A stretch of DNA of 64,000 bases from NCBI GenBank assembly GCA_944321365.1, contig CALULA010000012.1, positions 1 through 64,000 of the forward strand, read 5' to 3'. The position numbers and the translations under genes are program-made. The notes under the pieces are model-generated. The model ran no database searches. It was not told the origin of the DNA and saw nothing but the letters and a program-made list of their open reading frames with translations. The stretch is from an uncultured Paraprevotella sp. (lineage in GTDB: Bacteria > Bacteroidota > Bacteroidia > Bacteroidales > Bacteroidaceae). This document shows, piece by piece, positions 1 through 9,100 of the stretch (positions are counted from its first letter, which is position 1; each line of letters opens with the position of its first letter).

Positions 1-94
1 ATTACCTCGTTTTTTGAGAAATGCTTATAAGTAGCTTATTTTTAATATATTCCTATTTCAATATCGTTTTTTTAGAAAGAAGTAGGATGTACGC

Positions 95-325
95 CTAAGG
101 AATACCGTTCTCAAAACAACTTGGCTGTATAATCCTGTCTGACAGGGATAAAAAATATGCGGCTTTTATCTGCCGGCAGACTTCCTTTCGTAGTGAAGTG
201 GCGAAATAGAGCGTATGCCCCTCCAGCTTCATAATCTGGAACACGCGGATTTTCGGGCGGTCTGCCTCCACCGTGGCAAAAGCCACATCGCGGTGGCGGT
301 TCAAAAAATCGAATGCTTTTTCCAT
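95..325 (-). pseudogene. Truncated pyridoxamine 5'-phosphate-oxidase-like protein remnant
   Basis: The first 43 or so residues (MEKAFDFLNRHRDVAF..., KIRVFQIMKLEG, LYFATSLRKEV) read like the N-terminus of the small PPOX-fold flavin-binding proteins common in gut anaerobes, which are usually about 130 residues. After CRQIK the match stops and about 22 unrelated residues lead to a stop, so the C-terminal half of the split barrel is missing. An in-frame ATG 33 bases further upstream exists, but the family start is the one at 325. I infer a decayed gene; the resemblance is from memory of the family and not from a search. Confidence 0.6.
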
Positions 326-358
326 GACAAAAACGTTTATGCACAGTATGTAAGGCAA

Positions 359-399
359 CGCGGACGGCAGGCGGAAACTTGCGCCGTCCGCCGTCCGCG
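359..399. terminator. GC-rich hairpin downstream of the MBL-like gene
   Basis: A 10-bp perfect stem (CGCGGACGGC / GCCGTCCGCG) lies about 10 bases after the stop of the minus-strand gene ending at 409. There is no clear U-run on either side, so it could be a weak terminator or an mRNA 3'-end stabiliser. Confidence 0.4.
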
Positions 400-408
400 C
401 ATCCGGTC

Positions 409-1242
409 TTATTTGTAGAGAGCCTTGGCCAGGTCTTCCAGCCCGCCCTCTCCCGACAGGCCGGGGAAAGCCTCCTTTAGGCCAGCGACAAAAGCCTGCG
501 GTGTTCCGCTCGCCTCCAGCACCTCTTTCATCTTCTTAAGATACGTGATCTTGAATTCCACAGCATCGCGCCGTGCCGCACCGCCGTGCCCGCCGATGAA
601 CAGCTCAGCCCCCGAAGCCAGCGAGTTTTCCGCCTCTTGGATCTCCGCATCTATGGCGGTGGGAGAAGAGATTTGCAGATGGCTGACATGCGCCTTGGCC
701 GGAGTCCAGTGCGTGTAGTAGGCCTTACCGCCAATCAGGATGCTCGCTGCCGGGAAATCGCTCGAAGCTCCCCGACGGAATTCAAACGTCACACCGGCCC
801 AGATCTGGACCGTTCCGAACGGCACTTCGGTGACGGCTCCGGTGGGCAATGCGGTCATCGCGTCGCCCCACATCTGTTCAAACTTGTCCATCATGCCGCC
901 ATAGACGGGGCCTTTTGAGAATTGCTCCATCCCTTCACCCATGATCTGGTCGTGGTCGCCCGTACCGCCGACATGGTAGTCGGAGATGATTTTCACGATA
1001 GGTTTGCCCATCTTCGCCAGATAAGCGTCGAACTCGGCCACGTTGTCCTTAAAAAACGGATGCTCCATGGTGACCAGCGAATCCTTTCCTTCGATAATGT
1101 AACTCGCATCTGCCATCACATCGTTGGTGTAATACACGTGCAGCCTGAAACTGTCGAAGTCATATACTTCGAAATGTCCTTTTGTCTGTGCCATAATCGT
1201 CAGTGTTAAAAGATTAAATAGGATGAATAATGCTTTTTTCAT
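409..1242 (-). CDS. Secreted metallo-beta-lactamase-fold-like protein
   Basis: The 277-residue product begins with a typical signal peptide (MKKALFILFNLLTLTIMAQ) and is therefore likely periplasmic. The body resembles MBL-fold hydrolases: a beta-rich start (YIIEGKDSLVTME), then an HVGGTGDH stretch where the family usually has HxHxDH, and a late GGHGG. Because the canonical metal motif is altered, catalytic activity is uncertain. The gene is divergent from an HxlR regulator across a 213-bp spacer carrying promoters for both, so control by that regulator is a reasonable inference. Substrate unknown. Confidence 0.6.
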   Translation of the reverse strand: MKKALFILFNLLTLTIMAQTKGHFEVYDFDSFRLHVYYTNDVMADASYIIEGKDSLVTMEHPFFKDNVAEFDAYLAKMGKPIVKIISDYHVGGTGDHDQIMGEGMEQFSKGPVYGGMMDKFEQMWGDAMTALPTGAVTEVPFGTVQIWAGVTFEFRRGASSDFPAASILIGGKAYYTHWTPAKAHVSHLQISSPTAIDAEIQEAENSLASGAELFIGGHGGAARRDAVEFKITYLKKMKEVLEASGTPQAFVAGLKEAFPGLSGEGGLEDLAKALYK

Positions 1243-1278
1243 TGCTGTTTACTTTAATCATGTTTCTTTTTTCTGCCG

Positions 1279-1286
1279 CAAAATTA
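1279..1286 (-). promoter_or_regulatory. -7 box (TAATTTTG) of the MBL-like gene
   Basis: The Bacteroidota -7 consensus TAnnTTTG reads on the minus strand 36 bases upstream of the start at 1242. Confidence 0.55.
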
Positions 1287-1421
1287 AGAAGAGCATCGCA
1301 TAAAAACAAGTAGAAACCTGGCTGTCAGCTACTTACACAAAATAACCATTGTTGAGAATAAACAACTTACGGAATGCTCTTTTTTGAAAAAAAGTTTCTT
1401 GCACATCAAAAGAGAATTACT

Positions 1422-1429
1422 TACCTTTG
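1422..1429 (+). promoter_or_regulatory. -7 box (TACCTTTG) of the HxlR gene
   Basis: This is an exact Bacteroidota -7 box 26 bases upstream of the ATG at 1456. It sits in the shared divergent spacer with the MBL-like gene, where an autoregulatory HxlR operator would be expected. Confidence 0.7.
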
Positions 1430-1455
1430 TAGAGCATTTTGAAGAACAGTAAATT

Positions 1456-1830
1456 ATGAACAGAGCAACAATCGAAGATGCCGTGTACACGGAGTGCCCG
1501 ATTCGGAATATCTTGGCCCGGATATGTGACAAATGGTCTCTGCTGGTCATCTACACGCTGGACAAGGCCGGCAAGGAGGCCGTCCGCTTCAAAGAGCTTC
1601 AGCGCGCGATTCCGGACATATCACAGAAAATGCTGACCGTGACCCTGCGCACACTGGAAGATGACGGCTATGTCACCCGGACGGTTTATCCTGAAGTGCC
1701 GCCAAGGGTGGAATATACCCTGACACAGCGAACCTACTCTCTGCTGCCGCACATCAACGCCCTGACGAACTGGGCTTTGGAACATAAGGACGATATTATC
1801 CGAGACCGCAAGAAAGCCTGCAAAAAATAA
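1456..1830 (+). CDS. HxlR-family winged-helix transcriptional regulator
   Basis: The 124-residue protein carries the HxlR signature: a Cys near the N-terminus (ECPIRNILARICDKWS), then a winged helix with the recognition region FKELQRAIPDISQKMLT and wing (VTRTVYPEVPPRVEYTLT). Family members often sense redox or electrophile stress through the N-terminal Cys and repress a divergent neighbour. Here the neighbour is the MBL-like secreted protein. Length and motif order are normal for the family. The effector is unknown. About 200 bp of gene-free sequence follows, in which nothing is apparent except the promoter of the next gene. Confidence 0.9.
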   Translation: MNRATIEDAVYTECPIRNILARICDKWSLLVIYTLDKAGKEAVRFKELQRAIPDISQKMLTVTLRTLEDDGYVTRTVYPEVPPRVEYTLTQRTYSLLPHINALTNWALEHKDDIIRDRKKACKK

Positions 1831-2027
1831 ATCCGCCGCATAACGGGACGCCTGTCATCAGTCACCCGGAAGCCATGCTCCTGTTCTTTGGAACGCATTC
1901 ATCCGCCTGCGCGCCGCCCACCCTGCGGACCACAGCTCTGACACAATCTTCAGAACACCTGTCGGCAACTGACATTCTTATCCGACACAATCTGCCCTTT
2001 GTTTGCAACGTATCCCATAAAATTCCG

Positions 2028-2035
2028 TAACTTTG
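2028..2035 (+). promoter_or_regulatory. -7 box (TAACTTTG) of the HTCS gene
   Basis: An exact TAnnTTTG match sits 18 bases before the ATG at 2053. It lies downstream of the more distal in-frame ATG at 1999, which argues against that start. Confidence 0.65.
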
Positions 2036-2052
2036 TGCCGAGACGAAATGCC

Positions 2053-5000
2053 ATGAAGTATGTTTTAGCCTTACTTTTCGGCCTGTTTTCCGGCATTCTG
2101 GCGCAACCTTCTTCCGCATCCGCCCGGAACTACACGGCAGAGCCCTTGCCGTTCGCCTCCGCCTTGCCCTCACGCGAAATCACCCACCTGCACCAGGACC
2201 GCGAGGGGTTCATCTGGATAGGGACGACCTACGGCGTGGCGCGGTATGACGGGCACGAGACCGTGCTCTTCTGTTCCGACTACGCGCACCCGGACAGGCT
2301 GACCCACAACTCCATCACCCCCATCACCGACACGGAGCACTACGTGTTCATCGGAACGCAGAGCGGTCTGAACGTTTTCGACAAACGCACGTGGCAAATC
2401 ACCCCTCTGCACAGCGGCCCTTTCAGCCATACCGAAATCAAGTATGTATACGGCGACAGCGAAAACCGTCTGTGGGTCAGCACAGAGCAAGGATTATACT
2501 GTTGTGACGAAGATTTGCACATCCGACATCATTATAAGGTAGGAACAGGCGTAACGTCTGTCTATGAAGACCGCCGGAAACAGCTTTGGATCATGACCTG
2601 GGGCAAGGGGCTTTTCCGTCTGGACGCTCAAGACCTGCGCCTCATCTCCTATCCCTCCATCGGCAAGGCCAACATCCCGTTCGTCATGTTCGAGGACAAC
2701 AACGGACGCTATTGGATAGGAACATGGGGCGACGGCCTCTACCGCTTCCACCCCCGCCAGCCGGAACAGACATCGGCCTATGAGCGGCAGGAAGTGGAAG
2801 GCAGCATCTACTTCGACATCACACAGGATGACCATAGCGGAAACCTGTGGATGCTCTCCTATAACAGCCTGCACATCTTCCACCCCGTAGAGGGACGGAT
2901 GGAAGAGGCCTGCGCCGACCTGACTTTTGACCCCAACCGGATGTACTCCAAGATCCTGAAGGACCGGGAAGGCAATATTTGGTTAGGCGCATACGATGCA
3001 GGATATTACATATCGTTCAACAACCGTCCCACCCAGGTCTACAGCATGCCCTTCATCAAGCGTCAGACCGGCTTCGACGCCAATGTAAACTGCATGTACG
3101 AGGACAGCGGAGGCGTGTTATGGTTCAACCAGGAGCGTTGCGGCGTGGCCCTGTACGACAAACAGACCGGAGCACACAACCTGCATCCCTATCCCCAGTC
3201 GCGTAACGTGGAAATCAACTTCATCACTCCGTCCCGTGGCGGCAACGCCACGTGGATGTCTTCAAAATTCATTCCGTCCGTATTCCGTGCAGAACGAAAC
3301 GGTCTGTCGTTCCACTTCACCGATACGGTAGTTCTGGCTGAAAGCGGCAACCAGACGGGCCATGTCATCGGCATTATGGAAGACCGTTGCGGCAATCTGT
3401 GGGCTTTGACCGAACGCCGTCTTTTCGTATTCAACGCCAGACGCCAGCCTGTCACGTACCCCACAAACCGGCTTAAAGACATCTGTTGCGTCACGGAAAG
3501 CCGGAAAGGAGACGTCTACCTGTGCAGTACAGACGGGCGTTTCTACCGTGCTCTCCCGACGGACAGCGGATTCTCGGTCACGGAACAGTTCTGCGACACG
3601 ACGGTCTTCACCGCCAACAACCGCATCAGTCACCTTTGCTGCGACTCTACAGGCAATCTGTGGGCCGCCACCGTTTCGGGAGGTGTTTACCATTATAATA
3701 TACGCAAACGCAGACTGACCGACTGCACGTCGTATTGTATGCCGGAGAGTCAGCCCATACTCAACCTGCTAGCTTCACGTCAAGGCTTATGGCTCGTCAC
3801 TCCCGCCATGGTCATACGTCCCGACTCAGCCGGGCAGACATGCTATCTATATCGTGCACAGAGCCGGCATATCCCCATCCACCGTTTCCGCAACAGCGCG
3901 GCATGTACCGGACCAGACGGACAACTATATGCCGGAGGCTACGGAGGTATCATCGCCATCGGTGCTGAGAAACGGACATCCGGTGAGAACATCCGCCCGC
4001 CCATGCTTACCGACATACGTATAGGCGGCGAAAGCCTTTTAGGATTCAGCGACAACCGTGAATGCAGCTTCAAACAAAACCTCATACAACTTCCACACAC
4101 GGCCCAACGTATTGAGTTCGCATTCTCAAACACATCCTACGACGAAAGGGAGAATCTGCGTCTCGCTTACCGGCTGAAAGGATTAGACAGTGACCCCATC
4201 GTGCTGGACCGTGGACAATATGCGGCCTTTTACGACCGCATCCCTCATGGGAACTACACACTGGACGTCTGGCTGACAGACGATAACGGACGCCGGTTGT
4301 GCCCGCCGTCGGTCTATACCGTAATCAAGGAACCGGCTTATTATGAAACTCCCTGGGCGTATGCCGGCTATCTGCTGGCCGCAATGCTGCTGCTTTGGCT
4401 GGTTGCCCGTTACTATATCCGCCAGATGAGGAAAAAGGACAAACGCATGCTGCAAGAGGAGATGGAACGGACAAAGATGGAATACTTCACCAATGTGTCA
4501 CATGAATTGCTCACGCCGCTGACCATCCTGTCCTGCCTTTCCGATGAAATCGAGCAAAACAGTGCAGTGTCCCCCACTTTCGTACAAACAATGAGGGAGA
4601 ATACGCTGCGCCTGAAACGACTGATCCGTCAGGTGCTGGACTTCCGGAAAATAGAAAAGAAGAGCCTGAGACTGCATGCGCGTTACGGAGATGTAGCCGG
4701 ATTCATCCGACGAATCACGGAAACAGACTTCTCGCTGCTCGCCCGGAAGAAAGGAATCCCGTTTCATTTCGATGTTCATCCCGATGAGATCTACGGTTTC
4801 TATGATGGAGTCATCCTGGAGGAAATTCTGTTCAACCTGCTCTCCAACGCAGTCAAATATACTCCGCCACAACACGCCGTGGGCATCAGTGTCTTCACAA
4901 AACAACAGGCCGAAGAAAAGCTGCTGCACATCGACATCTGGGATGAAGGCATAGGCATAGCCGCCGAGGAGCAGGAGACAATCTTTGAACGTTTCTACCG

Positions 5001-6021
5001 CTCTCCACAACGCACAACAGGAGAGTCCAACGGCATCGGACTGGCACTGACCCGCGAACTGGTCAGGTTGCATCACGGACAAATCAGTCTGCAAAGTCGG
5101 GCGGGGCAAGGCAGCCGCTTCTCGGTCGTACTGCCGCTGGATGAAACAGCCTATGCCGAAACAGAAAAAGAAACACAATCCGCCATGCCGGAGCCGCAGG
5201 AAACCGAACCGGGCACCGACGCACAAGCGGACACCACATTGCTCATCGTGGACGACAATCCGGAAATCACCGATGCCATAAAACGCCTGATGGGAAAACG
5301 ATACCGCATCCTTTCCGCCCACAGTGCGGAACAGGCTCTTCCTGTCGTGCAGGAACAACCGGTAGACCTGATGGTCTGCGACCTGCGCATGCCCGGCACC
5401 AACGGACTGGATTTCTGCCGCCGCCTGAAAAGAGATCTGTCCACCAGCCACATTCCGATTATCATCCTGACAGCACAAGATGACGACACCACCCGCGCAG
5501 CCTGTTATGAAGCCGGTGCCGATGCTTATATGGCCAAACCTTTCGAGACCAAAGTGCTGACAGCCCGCATCGATAACCTGCTCCGTCAATACAGTCTGCA
5601 ACGCCTGCAGTTCAGGAACCATCCCGAAGCAGGAACCGCCATATTGCCCTACCAGGACCGGGATAAAGCTTTTATCGACAACATCATGAAAGCCATAGAG
5701 AACCATCTGCAAGACTACGATTTCAACCTGGATTTTCTGGCTGCGGAACTATGCCTTTCCAAATCCACGATGAACCGCAAAATCAAAGCCATGACCGGTC
5801 TGACGCCAATGGACTTCGTAAAGACCGTCCGCCTGCGCACAGCCGCACGGCTGCTACGGCAAAAAGATACAACCATCTCCGACGTTGCTTACGCCGTAGG
5901 CTTCAGCGATCCCAAGTATTTCGCAAAATGTTTCAAAGAGGAATACGGCATGACGCCCACGCAGTTCCAGGCGGAATCCCGCGGCACGGCGGGGCCGGAC
6001 GAGACGGCGGCACAGCCGTAA
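2053..6021 (+). CDS. Hybrid two-component system sensor/regulator (HTCS)
   Basis: This 1322-residue one-protein signalling system is of the kind that controls polysaccharide utilisation genes in Bacteroides. A signal peptide (MKYVLALLFGLFSGILA) is followed by a periplasmic propeller of two-component-regulator repeats (GFIWIGTTYGVARYD and similar, about 30-680), a Y_Y_Y-type Ig-like domain (about 690-770) and one membrane helix near 775-800. The cytoplasmic part has a HisKA domain with the phospho-His in NVSHELLTPLT (H817), a HATPase domain (NLLSNAVKYTPP, DEGIGI, GIGLAL), a receiver with the phospho-Asp in VCDLRMPG (D1110) and a C-terminal AraC-type helix-turn-helix. The start at 2053 follows the promoter and gives the signal peptide; an ATG 54 bases upstream lies before the promoter. 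It directly precedes the GH78 gene, its probable target. Ligand unknown, perhaps a rhamnose-containing oligosaccharide. Confidence 0.95.
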   Translation: MKYVLALLFGLFSGILAQPSSASARNYTAEPLPFASALPSREITHLHQDREGFIWIGTTYGVARYDGHETVLFCSDYAHPDRLTHNSITPITDTEHYVFIGTQSGLNVFDKRTWQITPLHSGPFSHTEIKYVYGDSENRLWVSTEQGLYCCDEDLHIRHHYKVGTGVTSVYEDRRKQLWIMTWGKGLFRLDAQDLRLISYPSIGKANIPFVMFEDNNGRYWIGTWGDGLYRFHPRQPEQTSAYERQEVEGSIYFDITQDDHSGNLWMLSYNSLHIFHPVEGRMEEACADLTFDPNRMYSKILKDREGNIWLGAYDAGYYISFNNRPTQVYSMPFIKRQTGFDANVNCMYEDSGGVLWFNQERCGVALYDKQTGAHNLHPYPQSRNVEINFITPSRGGNATWMSSKFIPSVFRAERNGLSFHFTDTVVLAESGNQTGHVIGIMEDRCGNLWALTERRLFVFNARRQPVTYPTNRLKDICCVTESRKGDVYLCSTDGRFYRALPTDSGFSVTEQFCDTTVFTANNRISHLCCDSTGNLWAATVSGGVYHYNIRKRRLTDCTSYCMPESQPILNLLASRQGLWLVTPAMVIRPDSAGQTCYLYRAQSRHIPIHRFRNSAACTGPDGQLYAGGYGGIIAIGAEKRTSGENIRPPMLTDIRIGGESLLGFSDNRECSFKQNLIQLPHTAQRIEFAFSNTSYDERENLRLAYRLKGLDSDPIVLDRGQYAAFYDRIPHGNYTLDVWLTDDNGRRLCPPSVYTVIKEPAYYETPWAYAGYLLAAMLLLWLVARYYIRQMRKKDKRMLQEEMERTKMEYFTNVSHELLTPLTILSCLSDEIEQNSAVSPTFVQTMRENTLRLKRLIRQVLDFRKIEKKSLRLHARYGDVAGFIRRITETDFSLLARKKGIPFHFDVHPDEIYGFYDGVILEEILFNLLSNAVKYTPPQHAVGISVFTKQQAEEKLLHIDIWDEGIGIAAEEQETIFERFYRSPQRTTGESNGIGLALTRELVRLHHGQISLQSRAGQGSRFSVVLPLDETAYAETEKETQSAMPEPQETEPGTDAQADTTLLIVDDNPEITDAIKRLMGKRYRILSAHSAEQALPVVQEQPVDLMVCDLRMPGTNGLDFCRRLKRDLSTSHIPIIILTAQDDDTTRAACYEAGADAYMAKPFETKVLTARIDNLLRQYSLQRLQFRNHPEAGTAILPYQDRDKAFIDNIMKAIENHLQDYDFNLDFLAAELCLSKSTMNRKIKAMTGLTPMDFVKTVRLRTAARLLRQKDTTISDVAYAVGFSDPKYFAKCFKEEYGMTPTQFQAESRGTAGPDETAAQP

Positions 6022-6036
6022 TGCCCTACGTTCCTG

Positions 6037-6069
6037 CATTTTGAAAAGAAAATCCACCCTTTTGAAGAT
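6037..6069 (+). promoter_or_regulatory. Candidate HTCS operator: two TTTTGAA direct repeats
   Basis: C(A/C)TTTTGAA(A/G)A occurs at 6037 and 6058, exactly 21 bp apart, ending about 32 bases before the -7 box of the GH78 gene. Tandem direct half-sites two helical turns apart and abutting the -33 region are typical of AraC-type activator sites. The assignment to the adjacent HTCS is inference. Confidence 0.35.
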
Positions 6070-6099
6070 ATATTCAACCTGCAGCAGCCTCGTTTCCCG

Positions 6100-6107
6100 T
6101 ACCTTTG
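6100..6107 (+). promoter_or_regulatory. -7 box (TACCTTTG) of the GH78 gene
   Basis: An exact -7 box sits 30 bases before the ATG at 6137. The more distal in-frame ATG at 6041 lies upstream of the box and so would not be in the transcript. Confidence 0.75.
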
Positions 6108-6136
6108 CTTCTGTGAATTTTTATCAGAACAATATC

Positions 6137-9100
6137 ATGAAACAAAAGTCAAAGTTACGGCACTTTTCATTCCTTCGCCATGCACTGTTCTGCTGTGCCG
6201 CCGGATGGTGGGGCTTCTCGGCTGCAAACGCAATGGAAGTGGAAAGATTGCGCACGGAAGCAGTGAAGAATCCGGTGGGTATCGATGTGGAACAGCCCCG
6301 GTTCAGTTGGAGTATGGAAGCGGAAAATGAACGCGGCATCCTGCAGACTGCCTACGAAATCAGCGTGTTCAGTGATGCAGACCGCACCACACAAATCTGG
6401 AATTCCGGACGCGTAGAGTCCGACCGCCAGACCGACATCCCCTATGGAGGCGGCGACCTGCTGCCCTCCACCCGCTACTACTGGACCGTCACCGTCTGGG
6501 ACAACAAAGGAAACGAGGCCACCTCTTCGGAGAAAGCCTATTTTGAAACCGGGTTGCTCGGCGGCGGGTGGAACGGCGCGCGCTGGATTAAAGCCACCGA
6601 TACGCCGCTGGCCGGTGAGGCCGAACAGGCCATCACGCACTACACAGTGGAAACAGACTTCGAGATAGACAATCTGTCCGCCGGTGTGATCTTCGCCTCG
6701 AACGACGACCACAGCCATTATTATATGTGGCAAATCAACCTGGAAAACGGGTATCCCCGCTTCCGTCCGCATATCTGGCGCGGTCCGAACCTCAGCGACG
6801 CCACCTGCCTTGCCGAGATTGACCTGCGCCCGCTCATCAACGTACAACTGCACCAGACCTACCACCTCCGCATCGAAATAGAGGGTGATGTCGCACGTAC
6901 GTATATAGATGACATACTGATAGACACCCGCACCAATCCCGACGGCGGAGACTACGGCTACGGACAAGTCGGCATACGGGAAGACGCCGCCCTGCTGAAC
7001 TTCAATAATCCCGAACGGGCCTACTTCGACAACTTCACCGTAACGGACCTGACCGGCAGCGAACCGGAGGTGCTGATTGCCGAAGACTTCTCCGGAGAAT
7101 CGAATCCTTTCTCCAACAGCACCATACAGGACGGGAGACTGTATGTGGTAAAATCATACGCATGGTATGACAAGGCATCAGCCAATCTGGCCTATGACCT
7201 GGACCTGGACTTCCTCATCGAGCGCGACAACGCCGGCATCATCTTCTCCGGCTACGACACAAACAACTTCCACATGTGGAGCATCAATGTGAGGGATCAG
7301 TCCTATCCCATCCTGCGACGCCACGTGAAAACGAACGGCAGCTTCACGACCAGTGACGCGAATCTCGGCACATTCTTCAGCAAAGCCGAACTGACCGGCT
7401 CGCTCCACCACTTGAAACTTTCTGTCCGGGGAACAACCATACAGACTTACATTGACGGACAACTCGTGGATACCTACACCGACACGTCCGGACGGCTGCG
7501 GAACGGTCTTGTCGGATTCCGTGCATTCTATGACCGCACCATGAACGAAACCGCATATTACGACAACATCAGGGTGACCACGTTCGACAACGCTGACGAC
7601 ACACAAGGCACAGTGACCTTCTCCGAGGACTTTGAAGGAGCAGGCATGGCGTTCAGCGACGGAACGGTCGTCACGAAAGAAGACAGCAAAATGCTCTGCG
7701 TGCAGTCCACCTACGACGAGACCTGCTCCATGCAGACCGGAGCGGAAAAAGGAATGCCCCTCTTCCGCAAGGCCTTCACAACCAAAGGAGCGGTGAAATC
7801 GGCTAAAATCTACGCTTCCGCCCTCGGCGTGTTCGACCTCTTTGTCAACGGACAGCGCGTGGGACTCGACGGAACAGACGTGTACGACGAGCTGAAACCG
7901 GGATGGACAGACTACCGTAAGGAAATCAACTATATGACATACGACGTGACGACACTGATGCGCGAGGGCGACAACGTCGTAGGCGCACAGGTGAGCAACG
8001 GCTGGTGGGGCGGTGCCATCGCCCACGGCGTGTACGGCAGCAACCCCACGCTCGGATTCATTGCCCAGCTCCGGATAGAATACGAGGACGGATCGGTGGA
8101 ACACATTGTCACCGACACCGACTGGAGCAGCTCCTACAACGGACCGCTCATCCTCGGCGACATCTACAACGGGGAGACGTACGATGCACGACGCGAGTGC
8201 GACTGGTCGGCTCCGGAATATGATGCATCCGGATGGAACGCCACGGCCGAAAACACCGAATTCAACGGTGAAATCACCGCTTTCCGCGGACCAACGGTCA
8301 GAGTTCGCGAAGAATACAGCCTCACGCCCAAGGCCGTCACGGTCTATGAAGGGGCAAAGGGCACCGGCACCACTTACGGGGAAATCAACGTGACCCGCAC
8401 ACTCTCCGGTACGGAACCGCTCCACCTGAAAGCCGGTGAGACCGCGCTCTTCGACCTGGGCCAGAACATGACCGGCTGGGTGCGCTTCACAGCCAAAGGT
8501 CAGGCGGGAACCCAGTTGCGCATCAAGTTCGGCGAGATGCTGAACGACAACGGAGCTTCCGACCGTCTCAACGACGGCCCCGGCGGAAGTCTGTACACCT
8601 ATAACCTGCGCACGGCGGAAGCCACCCTGCACTATACGCTGAAAGGCGCGGAGGACGGAGAGACGTTCCAGCCGAGCACCACGTTCTTCGGATTCCGCTA
8701 TTGCGAGATCACGACCACTTCTGACGTGGAAGTCAGCCAGCTGACGGGAGCGTTCGTGGGCTCTGAGCTGGAAGAGCACGCCACGTTCGAGACCAGCCAT
8801 CCCGACGTGAACCAGCTCTACAGCAACATACGCTGGAGCCAGCGCGACAACTTCCTGAGCGTGCCCACCGACTGCCCGCAACGCGACGAACGGCTCGGCT
8901 GGACCGGCGACATACAGGTGTTCGCCCGTGCCGCCACCTATCACGCCGACACACGTGCCTTCCTCCGCAAATGGCTCAACGACCTGCGACAGAGCCAGCG
9001 CGAGGACGGGGCCTATCCCGACATCGCCCCCTACTGCAACTTCTGGGGATATGGCACAGGAGGCTGGGGCGACGCCGGCATCACCGTGCCCTGGACGGTC

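Noticed and set aside
4498..5712. 404-codon minus-strand frame opposite the HTCS kinase and receiver
   Set aside because: Shadow of the HATPase and receiver domains, whose motifs are on the plus strand.
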